Below are positions 8,134-16,611 of a DNA stretch of 64,000 nt, piece by piece. The first letter of the stretch is position 1. Every line of letters starts with the position of its first letter. This DNA is from Phycisphaera sp. (lineage in GTDB: Bacteria; Planctomycetota; Phycisphaerae; Phycisphaerales; UBA1924). The position numbers and the translations under genes are program-made. The notes under the pieces are model-generated. The model was given only the letters and a program-made list of their open reading frames with translations, was not told the origin of the DNA and did no database searches. The stretch lies in NCBI GenBank assembly GCA_003712165.1, contig RHLH01000001.1, positions 372,001 through 436,000 of the forward strand. The letters run 5' to 3'.

Positions 8134-9321
8134 TCAACGCGAGGCCGTCACTTGGCCACCCGAACGCGTCACAAGACCAGAGATCTCCAGCAGCGTGACC
8201 GCCTGGCCTATCGCTGCCATGTCCAATCCGGTCACCTCACCGATCTGGTCGAGCGTTCGACTCTCCCTGCACGCCTCGTACACCCTTTGACCTGATTCGC
8301 CGCCCGGGACATTGGCTCTGGTCGCGGGCTCGTACCGATTCGCCTCGTCGGGCGCGTAGCGATCAGAGTGGGTGCCGGCGTGTGCGTGACGCGCTGGCAT
8401 CTCGAGCGCATGAACAATATCGCTCGGCTCGGTGACAAGTTGAGCACCGCCCATCTTCAGCAGATCCAGCGAACCCGCGCACGCGCCGCTGTCGACCCGA
8501 CCGGGCAGCGCAAAGACCTCCCGGCCGTGCTCCTCGACCGCTTGCCTTGCTGTGATGAGCGCCCCCGACTTTCGGCCCGCCTCAACGACCAGCACGCCGA
8601 GCGACATGCCAGAGATGATCCGATTTCTCGCCGGGAAGTTGCGACCCTCGGGCGGGGCATCGCAGGGCAACTCGCTCACGATTGCGCCCCCGCCGTCGAC
8701 GATCGAATCAAACAAGGCAAGGTTCTCAGGCGGATAGCAGTGGGAGAGGCCGCACCCGAGCACGACGATCGTCCTCCCGCCCGCGTTGAGTGCGCCCCGG
8801 TGCGCCGCGGTATCGATCCCCCTCGCACCGCCGGAGACGATCCGGATGCCGCGCGAGGCCAGTCGGTTCGCAAAGCGCTCAGAATGCTCAAGTCCGTACT
8901 GGCTGCACCGACGCGATCCCACAACGCCCAGTGAGAACTGATCCTCTGGATCCAACTCGCCCCGGATAAAGAGCACGAGCGGACAGTCGGGCAGCGGCCT
9001 CAGCAATTGCGGGAACCCGGGCTGATCCTGCGACACCACCCGCACGCCGAGATTCTCGGCTTTGCGCAATTCTTTGTTCGCAAGTGACAGGGCGTTGTCG
9101 CGGTTCTTGATGATGCCCCTCGCAACTGCCGACCCGACTCCCTCGACTTGCTCGATATCAGATTGAGCCGCTTCAAAGATCGCGGCAGCGGATCCCAGGT
9201 GCGCTATCAGTCTGCGTGAACGCACTGGCCCTAATCCGGGGGTGAATGTGAGGGCAAGCTGGAATAGAGGGGGAGCCTGAATGTTCGGCATACGATAAGT
9301 ATACCGAAATCTCGACTCCAT
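8134..9321 (-). CDS. dprA: DNA-processing protein A (DprA/Smf)
   Basis: DprA binds incoming single-stranded DNA and loads RecA during natural transformation. The 395-residue protein has an N-terminal helix-hairpin-helix region (FTPGLGPVRSRRLIAHLG, then QVEGVGSAVARGI), the Rossmann core with GSRRCSQYG, SGGARGIDTAAH, VLGCGLSHCYPPEN, NRIISG and KSGALITA, and a C-terminal winged helix (about 325-390). No ribosome binding site precedes ATG 9321. An inner ATG at 9291 follows a TATACT box by only a few bases and could start a leaderless message, so the start is uncertain. Confidence 0.93.
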   Translation of the reverse strand: MESRFRYTYRMPNIQAPPLFQLALTFTPGLGPVRSRRLIAHLGSAAAIFEAAQSDIEQVEGVGSAVARGIIKNRDNALSLANKELRKAENLGVRVVSQDQPGFPQLLRPLPDCPLVLFIRGELDPEDQFSLGVVGSRRCSQYGLEHSERFANRLASRGIRIVSGGARGIDTAAHRGALNAGGRTIVVLGCGLSHCYPPENLALFDSIVDGGGAIVSELPCDAPPEGRNFPARNRIISGMSLGVLVVEAGRKSGALITARQAVEEHGREVFALPGRVDSGACAGSLDLLKMGGAQLVTEPSDIVHALEMPARHAHAGTHSDRYAPDEANRYEPATRANVPGGESGQRVYEACRESRTLDQIGEVTGLDMAAIGQAVTLLEISGLVTRSGGQVTASR

Positions 9322-9425
9322 GTGTCCGAACGGATCAGTGAGCTACGGTTCAAGTATGGTAATCAGGCCCGCAGGCGTCGAAGTTCTCGGAACTTAGATG
9401 CCGACGAGGAGTATGAGGAAAGCTC

Positions 9426-10838
9426 GTGTCGCGATCGACTCAGCACCATCTCGGAGCCAGCCGAACCGGCGCGGTCAGCAGGACATTCGTCATGCTGACC
9501 GCGGGCGGTGCGCTCGCTCTGGCGCTGCTCGTCGCCTGGTCGTGCAAGACGACACGCACGGGCTTCGTGCCCATGCACGCCTCCGAGGGCACAGTTGAGA
9601 TCACCAGCGCCGAAGGAGTGGGGTCCAGACCCGAACCCATGATCCGCGTGCGCATCGCGCGTCAGACAAAGGAATCCGAACTCGCGGGCCGAGGCCCGTG
9701 GCTCGTTGCGGTCGCGGGTTCTCGCACAGGCGAGGTCATGACCGGGCCCGTGAAAGTCAGCGCCTCCAAGGGCGGCATCAGGCTGACCGACGCGCGGGGC
9801 CGGGTCCGTGGGTTCGGGCCAGGCACCGTGGTCTACGCGGGACCCGTCGTCGGGCCCGACGACGAACCCGGTCAGGAGATCGTCAGCGTCGGGCGAACGC
9901 GCTACCCCGGCACGCTCCGCTACCACCCGAGACCGGACGAGGGCGACGATGTCTTTGATGTTGTCAATGTCGTCGAGATCGAGCGTTACATCCCGGGTGT
10001 GATCGCCAAGGAACTGTTCCCGCACTGGAGCGAGACCGCGTTTATGGCGCAATCAGTAGCCGCCCGCACGTTCGCGCTGCAGCGCCGCGAATCGGCGCGA
10101 AACTCCGACCGTTGGTACGACGTCGACGATTCGCAGTCAGACCAGGTCTACGCGGGGCTCACCGGGCTGCGCGTCGCGATCAGGGCCGCCGAGCAGACCC
10201 GCGGCGTCGTTCTGACCGAGGGCGGATCACTCGCCGGCGCGTATTACTCGAGCACGTGCGGCGGGAAACCTGTGAGCGCCGAGGAAGTCTGGCCTAGCAA
10301 CACCCCGGTCATCCGGAACGTGGGACTCAACGAGGTGGAATCGTCCGTCGGGGCGACTGTTGAGAAGCGAGACGTGCTGTGCGAATCCGCGCCGCTCTAC
10401 GAGTGGGAGGTCGCAAGGCGGACGAGCGATCTCAGCAAACGCATCAAGAGCTGGGGCAAGAAACACAACAACGAGGTGGGCCGGTTCGGCTCGCTCCAAT
10501 CCGTCGAGGTCGAGCAGCGCTCGCCAAACGGGCGGTCGCTCATCGTGAAGCTCACCGACACATCGGGCAGGTCGGCAGCCCTGACCACCGAGCACTTCAG
10601 AGCCGCGTGCAACAGCTCGCAGCCTGGCGTGCCAGATGTCTCCCGCGTCGCGCAGGTTTATAGCGGTGACGTCAGCGTTGACGTCGGCAGACGCGTCACG
10701 CGCATCGCGGGGTACGGCTCTGGTCACGGCGTCGGGATGTGCCAGTACTGCGCAGAGGCAATGGCCCAGCGCGGCGACGACTGGCGGCTGCTCCTCAGCA
10801 CGTTCTACCCAGAATCCAAGCTCGTCCGAATCTACTAA
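9426..10838 (+). CDS. SpoIID/LytB-domain protein, probable peptidoglycan glycan-processing factor
   Basis: A 470-residue exported protein from a GTG at 9426 with GAGGA 7 bases upstream. One hydrophobic segment (about 20-38) ends at WSCKTT, a poor lipobox, so it may be a signal anchor. From about residue 185 the SpoIID signature appears: VEIERYIPGVIAKELFPHW, QSVAARTFALQR and YYSSTCGGKP, then GYGSGHGVGMCQYCAEAMA near the end. SpoIID-type proteins are lytic transglycosylases acting on glycan strands stripped of peptide, in sporulation or in cell division of non-sporulating bacteria. Nearby murE-murF-mraY fits a wall role. Confidence 0.88.
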   Translation: MSRSTQHHLGASRTGAVSRTFVMLTAGGALALALLVAWSCKTTRTGFVPMHASEGTVEITSAEGVGSRPEPMIRVRIARQTKESELAGRGPWLVAVAGSRTGEVMTGPVKVSASKGGIRLTDARGRVRGFGPGTVVYAGPVVGPDDEPGQEIVSVGRTRYPGTLRYHPRPDEGDDVFDVVNVVEIERYIPGVIAKELFPHWSETAFMAQSVAARTFALQRRESARNSDRWYDVDDSQSDQVYAGLTGLRVAIRAAEQTRGVVLTEGGSLAGAYYSSTCGGKPVSAEEVWPSNTPVIRNVGLNEVESSVGATVEKRDVLCESAPLYEWEVARRTSDLSKRIKSWGKKHNNEVGRFGSLQSVEVEQRSPNGRSLIVKLTDTSGRSAALTTEHFRAACNSSQPGVPDVSRVAQVYSGDVSVDVGRRVTRIAGYGSGHGVGMCQYCAEAMAQRGDDWRLLLSTFYPESKLVRIY

Positions 10839-10848
10839 CCCAGACAGT

Positions 10849-11196
10849 TTAGAGCAGCATGTCGATCAGCCGCCCGGTCAGCTTGTCGCTCGGGATCTCG
10901 TATTGAACCACGATCTCGCGCCGGATATCTTCGTGGACATCAAGAGGCTCGAACCGTTTCGCGGGGCGGTCGTCGTCTACTCGCTGGAGTTCCTCTGATT
11001 GAGGCTCGGGAGCGTGAGCTGGCTTTGAGTAGGCCGGTTGCTCGACGGGGCCTGTGAGTTCGAAGGTGTCGTCCGTACGGTTTTGTTCCTTCAGGTACTC
11101 GTCGTAGGGTGTGGGTTCCTCGGTGCAGTCCAAGGGCCTGACCTGCGCCTGGCAGGGCTCGACGACTCGTATGGAGTGGATCGGGCCGAGGTTCAC
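10849..11196 (-). CDS. Hypothetical acidic protein
   Basis: About 115 residues if the GTG at 11196 is used. The frame stays open to a GTG at 11370, but a strong hairpin at 11240-11274 lies in that extension and the extra residues look like translated non-coding DNA. The visible product is hydrophilic, with a Glu/Pro-rich middle and a more ordered tail ending TGRLIDMLL. No signal peptide, membrane segment or known motif is seen. It converges with the SpoIID gene, 10 bases away. It may be a lineage-specific protein; the start is the weakest point. Confidence 0.45.
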   Translation of the reverse strand: MNLGPIHSIRVVEPCQAQVRPLDCTEEPTPYDEYLKEQNRTDDTFELTGPVEQPAYSKPAHAPEPQSEELQRVDDDRPAKRFEPLDVHEDIRREIVVQYEIPSDKLTGRLIDMLL

Positions 11197-11239
11197 GCGA
11201 GACGAGATGCGATCGCCGTGCCGGTGCAGTGTCGTCCGG

Positions 11240-11274
11240 GAAACAGGGCTCTCTCGCGTCGGGAGCCCCGTTTC
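11240..11274 (+). other. Long inverted repeat in the leader of queA
   Basis: GAAAC-A-GGGCTC, an 11-base loop, then GAGCCC-C-GTTTC forms an 11-bp stem interrupted by one A/C mismatch. No T-run follows on either strand, so it is not a standard terminator. It lies about 100 bases before the queA start. Confidence 0.5.
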
Positions 11275-11372
11275 ACCCGAATTGCGAGCCCACACAGCCG
11301 GCCCTGTTGCCTGGGGGCAACACCGCGCGTTGGATGCCTGCGACACCGGTGTCAGCCGAGGATCGATCACGC

Positions 11373-12422
11373 GTGCGGACGGATGAGCTCGACTTTGAAC
11401 TGCCCGAATCGCTGATCGCCAGGAGCCCGGCGCAGCCGAGGGACTCGGCGCGACTGCTCGTGGTGAGCCGGAGCGATGACTCTGTGCGCGAAGATGCGCA
11501 CGTGCGTGATCTGCCCGGCTTTCTGCGCGCGGGCGACACGATGGTCTTCAACACAACCCGCGTCGTGCAGGCGAGGTTCGCGGGCCGCAACCTCCATACG
11601 GGCGGCAAAGTCACCGGGTTGTATCTGGAACCGGGCGCCGAGCACGCGACGTGGAGGGTGCTCCTCAAGATGCGCAGGCACCGCCCGGGTGTGCGCATCG
11701 AGATCGGCGAGGATGTTCTGCTCACACTTGTGCGCAGAGAAACGGACGACGGCGTGTGGCTCGTGTCTGTTGAGGGCGATGATGATGCGCTGGAGCGGGT
11801 AGGTTTGCCGCCCCTGCCGCCCTACATCCTCTCGGCGAGGCGGCACGCGGGGGAGGCCGAGGACCGCCCTGAGGATGTCGGGCAGTACCAGACCATCTAC
11901 GCGGACGAGCCTGGCAGTGTGGCGGCGCCGACCGCGGGGCTGCACTTCACGCCCGAGCTCCTTCGGTCGCTCTCGGATATGGGCGTCGGGCGGGCGGATG
12001 TCACGCTCCACGTCGGTCGGGGAACGTTCCAGCCGGTCGAAGTGGATGTGCTCGAGGAGCACCCGATGCACAGCGAGCGGTGTCGAATCGACTCGGCGAC
12101 GTATGAAAGGTTGGTTTCAGTTCGATCCGAGGGAGGCAGGGTGATCCCGGTTGGCTCGACGAGCTGTCGAACGATCGAGGCGTTCGCCAAGCGGGGGCGG
12201 GCGGGGGAGATCGAAACGGACATCCTGATCTCACCCGGCTACCAGTGGCGGCTGACGGACGGGCTGATGACGAACTTCCACCTGCCACGCTCGACACTGA
12301 TCGCGATGGTGTCGGCGCTCTTCCCGGGAGGCGCCGAGCGGGTACGTGAAATTTATGCGCACGCGATCGAGCAGAAGTACCGATTCTTCAGCTTCGGGGA
12401 CGCGATGCTGATCCTGCCCTGA
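11373..12422 (+). CDS. queA: S-adenosylmethionine:tRNA ribosyltransferase-isomerase
   Basis: QueA transfers and isomerises the ribosyl of AdoMet onto preQ1 at tRNA position 34, making epoxyqueuosine. The 349-residue product starts at a GTG (11373) directly before RTDELDFELPESLIA, the family N-terminus; the open frame further upstream is not conserved in the family. GDTMVFNTTRVVQARF, SVAAPTAGLHFTPELL, LHVGRGTFQPVE and LMTNFHLPRSTL are the typical blocks. The gene lies 64 bases ahead of murE and may be co-transcribed with it. Confidence 0.93.
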   Translation: MRTDELDFELPESLIARSPAQPRDSARLLVVSRSDDSVREDAHVRDLPGFLRAGDTMVFNTTRVVQARFAGRNLHTGGKVTGLYLEPGAEHATWRVLLKMRRHRPGVRIEIGEDVLLTLVRRETDDGVWLVSVEGDDDALERVGLPPLPPYILSARRHAGEAEDRPEDVGQYQTIYADEPGSVAAPTAGLHFTPELLRSLSDMGVGRADVTLHVGRGTFQPVEVDVLEEHPMHSERCRIDSATYERLVSVRSEGGRVIPVGSTSCRTIEAFAKRGRAGEIETDILISPGYQWRLTDGLMTNFHLPRSTLIAMVSALFPGGAERVREIYAHAIEQKYRFFSFGDAMLILP

Positions 12423-12486
12423 CGCGTGCGCAGTATGATCGTCATCGCGGGCCGACACGGAGGGAGCCCGCCGGGGTTTGCGCGAG

Positions 12487-13992
12487 ATGGATCTTGATCA
12501 GCTCATCCAGCCTTTAGACATACGCCGGGTCGCCGGACCTGCGGGTGTGCGCATCCTCGACATCACAGACGACAGCCGAACCGTGATGCCCGACTCGCTG
12601 TTTGTCGCGCGCGTCGGGCCCAGGTTTGACGGCAGGGCGTACATCCAGCAGACGATTGAGAATGGTGCCAGGGCAATCCTGACAGATGAAGAGGGTGCTT
12701 CGCGGATCGGATCGGCTGATGTCGCGGTGCTCGTCGCCGACGATGTTGCCCTTGCTGCTGCGCAGTTCGCCGAGCGGTTCTACGGCGAGCCCACGTCCAG
12801 GCTCAAGCTCGTCGGGATCACCGGGACGAACGGGAAGACGACGGTTGCGCACCTCCTCCACGGCATCCTGAACCGCTCGGGGATCCGCGCTGGGCTCATC
12901 GGGACGGTCGAGATCGACGACGGCCGCGAGACGGCTGCTGCGGAGTTGACCACGCCCGGATCGATCGAGCTGAGCAGGACGTTCGCGACGATGGTCGATA
13001 ACAGGTGCGAGGTCGCCGTGATGGAGGTCTCGAGCCACGCGCTCGACCAGAAGCGGGCGGCGGGGCTGGCGTTCGATGTGGGCGTCTTCACCACGCTCGG
13101 CACAGACCACATGGACTACCACAAGACGCGTGATGCATACTTGCGCGCCAAGCGCCGGCTTTTCGAGATGCTGCCCGAGTCGGGCGTCGCGGTCGTGAAC
13201 ACCGACGACGAGGCCTGTGGCAAGATGCTCGAAGGCTGCAAGGCCAGGGTTCAGCGCTGCTCGCTCCGAGATGCAGAGAGCGTCGCGCGTGTGACATCGC
13301 GCCACATTGATAGTGTTGAGGTTGCGCTCGAAGGCGTGTTCGGTTCGATCGAGACGCGGCTTGCGCTGGCGGGCGAACACAACGCGCTGAATCTGCTCGA
13401 GGCTGTGGTGGTCGCGCACGAACTCGACCTCGAGCGAGACTCGATCGCGTCGGCGCTCAAGAAACCGAGCTTGCCCCGAGGCAGGCTCGAACGGATCGGC
13501 GTGCCGGGCGGGCTATTCGTCTTTATCGACTTTGCGCACACACCCGATGCTCTCGAAAGAACCCTGACCGAACTCCGCCGATCGATGCAGGACTCGTCGC
13601 ACGAAGGCAAGCTCTGGGCGGTTTTCGGTTGCGGCGGCAACAAGGACCAGACGAAGCGCCCCGTCATGGGCGAGATCGCAGGCAGGCTCGCCGACAGGGT
13701 CGTGCTGACGAGCGACAACCCGCGATCAGAGCAGCCCGAATTGATCATCGAGGCGATCTTCAAGGGCGTCGAACCCAGGCGCCGGACGGACGTGATCCGT
13801 GAACCCCTGCGCGAGCAGGCCATCGACCGGGTGATGCGTGAAGCGGATCCGGGCGATGTGATCCTGATCGCGGGCAAGGGGCACGAGACGACGCAGGAGC
13901 TCTGCGACGCGGCTGGCAATATCGTTGTCAGACCATTCGATGACGAGGAGTGCGTGCGTCTGTATGCGCGCGAGAGAGCCGAGGCGACATGA
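12487..13992 (+). CDS. murE: UDP-MurNAc-tripeptide synthetase (meso-DAP-adding type)
   Basis: MurE adds the third amino acid to UDP-MurNAc-dipeptide in the cytosol. The 501-residue product has the P-loop GITGTNGKTTVAH (about 116-128), EVSSHALDQKR and DHMDYH of the central domain, and SDNPRSEQP in the C-terminal domain. The DNPR motif is the known marker for meso-diaminopimelate rather than lysine specificity. The ATG at 12487 follows GGGG by 10 bases; a TTG at 12478 would add three residues. The stop overlaps the murF start by ATGA, indicating translational coupling. This predicts a Gram-negative-type DAP peptidoglycan. Confidence 0.95.
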   Translation: MDLDQLIQPLDIRRVAGPAGVRILDITDDSRTVMPDSLFVARVGPRFDGRAYIQQTIENGARAILTDEEGASRIGSADVAVLVADDVALAAAQFAERFYGEPTSRLKLVGITGTNGKTTVAHLLHGILNRSGIRAGLIGTVEIDDGRETAAAELTTPGSIELSRTFATMVDNRCEVAVMEVSSHALDQKRAAGLAFDVGVFTTLGTDHMDYHKTRDAYLRAKRRLFEMLPESGVAVVNTDDEACGKMLEGCKARVQRCSLRDAESVARVTSRHIDSVEVALEGVFGSIETRLALAGEHNALNLLEAVVVAHELDLERDSIASALKKPSLPRGRLERIGVPGGLFVFIDFAHTPDALERTLTELRRSMQDSSHEGKLWAVFGCGGNKDQTKRPVMGEIAGRLADRVVLTSDNPRSEQPELIIEAIFKGVEPRRRTDVIREPLREQAIDRVMREADPGDVILIAGKGHETTQELCDAAGNIVVRPFDDEECVRLYARERAEAT

Positions 13993-15422
13993 CGTTCTTT
14001 ACGCCCGACAACATCCGTTCCGCCGTTGGCGGCGTTTTCCGCACAAGGCCGGGCGTCTCCAGCATCTCCGGTGGTGTGAGTATCGACACGCGCACGCTCA
14101 AGCCTGGCCAGGTGTTCGCGGCGTTCAAAGGCGAGAATGTTGACGGGCACGCGTATTTGCACGAGGCAAGAGCGGCGGGCAGCACCGTAGCGCTCGTCGA
14201 GCGCGAGGGATCGATCCCGAGCGCCCCTCCCGAAGACATGACGCTGATCGAGGTCGAATCGACGCGCACGGCGCTCGGTCAGCTCGCGCGTGCGTACCGG
14301 AAGACGTTTACATCGACACGGGTGATCGCGGTTACGGGTTCAAATGGAAAGACCACGACCGTTCGGCTCATCGATCAGGTGCTCGGGTCGTCGATGCGGG
14401 GGTCGGCATCCGTCAAGAGCTTCAACAACGACATCGGGTTGCCGCTCACGCTTCTTGCGGCTCAGCCGAACGAGAAGTACGTCGTCTGCGAGCTCGGCAT
14501 GAGCTCGCCCGGCGAGGTGGCGTACCTCTCTCAGATTGCATCGCCCGACATCGCGGTCATCACGAGCATCGGGCGTGCGCACATCGAGTTCTTCGAAGAC
14601 GAGTCAGGTATCGCGCAGGAGAAGGCCTCGATCTTGCGGGCGCTCTCGCAGGGCGGGCTGGGTGTGATCACTGCGGACGCGCCGCTGCTTGATGATTACT
14701 TGCCGCCCGGTGTGTCGCTGCTCCGGTTCGGTTCTGGAGAGCACGCGGACATCCGTGTGGTCGCGGTCGACACGCACGGCAATGGCGTTTGTTTCGAGAC
14801 CAACGGCGGGCAGCGCTACGAGATCGGTCTGCTCGGTGCGCACAACGCGCACAACGCCGCGGCTGCGATCGCGGTGGCTCGGCGGATGGGCATGCCGGAA
14901 GCAGATATCGCGATGGCGCTCGCGTCGGCGAAGGGCCCGGAGATGCGCCTGGACCGTCGGACGATCGGCGGGATCACGATCATCGACGACGCGTACAACG
15001 CGAACCCGGAATCGGTGATCGCCGCGATCGGGACGCTGGACGCGGCCGCTCGGTCGGCGAGCCGGCGCGTGCTCGTGCTGGGCGAGATGCTCGAGCTCGG
15101 TGATGACGCCCCCGCGATGCATGAGGAGGTGGGCCGGGTGATCGGCGATTCGATCGACAGGGGCGAGGGGCCCGATTTCGTCGTGCTGGTGGGCGATCTG
15201 GCCCGATCGGCGGCTCCGCACGCCCTGGACAGGCTTGGCAAAGAGTGCGTCGTAATGGAGCCCGAGACGGGTGACGGCCGATCCATCGCAGAGCGGCTTG
15301 CCCCGGGCGACGCGGTCCTGCTCAAGGGATCCAGGTCCGTCGGGCTCGAACGCGTCGTTCACGCGGTCCGCCAGTTGACGCACGAAACCACGCCCCAAGG
15401 GGCCGCGACGGTGAAAGACTAG
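13989..15422 (+). CDS. murF: UDP-MurNAc-tripeptide--D-alanyl-D-alanine ligase
   Basis: MurF joins D-Ala-D-Ala to UDP-MurNAc-tripeptide, the last cytosolic peptide step. The 477-residue product has the SIDTRTLKPGQVFAAFKGE N-terminal block, the P-loop AVTGSNGKTTTVRL (about 112-125), ELGMSSPGEV, ITSIGRAHIEFF, and IDDAYNANPESV with VLGEMLELGD in the C-terminal domain. The start ATG overlaps the murE stop, and mraY begins 5 bases after the murF stop. An upstream in-frame ATG lies inside murE and is not needed. Confidence 0.95.
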   Translation: MTFFTPDNIRSAVGGVFRTRPGVSSISGGVSIDTRTLKPGQVFAAFKGENVDGHAYLHEARAAGSTVALVEREGSIPSAPPEDMTLIEVESTRTALGQLARAYRKTFTSTRVIAVTGSNGKTTTVRLIDQVLGSSMRGSASVKSFNNDIGLPLTLLAAQPNEKYVVCELGMSSPGEVAYLSQIASPDIAVITSIGRAHIEFFEDESGIAQEKASILRALSQGGLGVITADAPLLDDYLPPGVSLLRFGSGEHADIRVVAVDTHGNGVCFETNGGQRYEIGLLGAHNAHNAAAAIAVARRMGMPEADIAMALASAKGPEMRLDRRTIGGITIIDDAYNANPESVIAAIGTLDAAARSASRRVLVLGEMLELGDDAPAMHEEVGRVIGDSIDRGEGPDFVVLVGDLARSAAPHALDRLGKECVVMEPETGDGRSIAERLAPGDAVLLKGSRSVGLERVVHAVRQLTHETTPQGAATVKD

Positions 15423-15427
15423 CCGAC

Positions 15428-16609
15428 TTGCTCTATTGGCTCCTTGATCATTTCCGGAACACACTCGACGGCGTCGGCCTGTTCGGTGATCTGACGCTCT
15501 ACTCGCTCGTCCGTCTGCTCGATGAGCTTGAATTTAGAACACTCGCAGCCGCGGCTCTGGCGTTCCTGTTCGTGCTCTTCTTTGGTCCCAAGACAATCGC
15601 AAGACTGCGAGCCATGAAGATCGGTGACACGGGCGTGACCGATGCGGAGGCGCTCCGCAAGCACGCCGAGAGCAAGGCCAACGTCCCGACGATGGGCGGC
15701 GTGCTGATCGTGGGCTCGATCTTCACGAGCGTGTTTCTGCTCGCCGACATCCGCTCGGCGTACGTGTACATGGCGCTCATCCTGCTCATCTGGATGGCGG
15801 TGGTGGGGGGTGTCGACGATTGGCTGAAGCTCACCGCGGCCCGGCGCGGCGACGGCCGCCAGGGCCTGCACGCGTGGGAGAAGCTCGTCTTCCAGCTGGG
15901 CATCGCGACGCTCATCGGTGTGTTCGCGTACAACCAGGGCGACGGACCCAAGAGTCTGCCGCACGTCCTGAATCTACCGCTGCAGAGCACGTACAAGGGA
16001 TCGTCGTACGCGATCAGCGAGTCGCTCGTGTACCTCTCGAAACCGATCTATGTGTTCATCACCGTGATGATGGTCGCGGGGCTATCCAACGCCGTGAACA
16101 TCTCTGACGGCATGGACGGGCTCTCGAGCGGGCTGACCGTGATCGTTGCGATCGGGCTGTTGGTGCTCACGCTGATCGCGGGTCAGGATATCTGGGCGCA
16201 GCGCATGCGTGTGCCGCACATCGAGGGCTCGGGCGAGCTCGCGGTGATCGTCGGCGCGATCATCGGCGCGTGCCTCGGATTCCTCTGGTGGAACTGCTCG
16301 CCCGCGCAGGTGTTCATGGGCGACACGGGCTCGCTCTCGCTCGGCGCACTGATCGGGTACGTCGCGGTTGTCATCAGACAAGAGCTGCTTGTCCTGCTCA
16401 TGTGCGGCGTGTTCATCGCGGAGATCGGATCGGTCGTGCTCCAGGTCGGCTACTTCAAGGCGACAAAGGGCAAGAGGATATTTCGGTGCGCACCGTACCA
16501 CCACCACCTGCACCTGGGCGGCTGGCGCGAGCAGCAGGTCGTCGCGAGGCTCTGGATCGTGGGTGTGGTGCTCGTGATCGCAGCTCTTGCGATGCTCAAG
16601 GTCCGCTGA
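15428..16609 (+). CDS. mraY: Phospho-MurNAc-pentapeptide transferase
   Basis: MraY moves phospho-MurNAc-pentapeptide from UDP to undecaprenyl phosphate in the inner membrane, making lipid I. The 393-residue, roughly ten-helix protein shows VPTMGGVLI, GGVDDWLKL (catalytic Asp pair), NAVNISDGMDGLSSG, WWNCSPAQVFMGDTGSLSLG and the cytosolic HHHLHLGGW motif, all diagnostic. The TTG at 15428 is the only start near the murF stop that leaves the first helix intact. murD, ftsW, murG and murC do not follow; the next gene is convergent, so the division/wall cluster stops here. Confidence 0.95.
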   Translation: MLYWLLDHFRNTLDGVGLFGDLTLYSLVRLLDELEFRTLAAAALAFLFVLFFGPKTIARLRAMKIGDTGVTDAEALRKHAESKANVPTMGGVLIVGSIFTSVFLLADIRSAYVYMALILLIWMAVVGGVDDWLKLTAARRGDGRQGLHAWEKLVFQLGIATLIGVFAYNQGDGPKSLPHVLNLPLQSTYKGSSYAISESLVYLSKPIYVFITVMMVAGLSNAVNISDGMDGLSSGLTVIVAIGLLVLTLIAGQDIWAQRMRVPHIEGSGELAVIVGAIIGACLGFLWWNCSPAQVFMGDTGSLSLGALIGYVAVVIRQELLVLLMCGVFIAEIGSVVLQVGYFKATKGKRIFRCAPYHHHLHLGGWREQQVVARLWIVGVVLVIAALAMLKVR

Positions 16610-16611
16610 GC

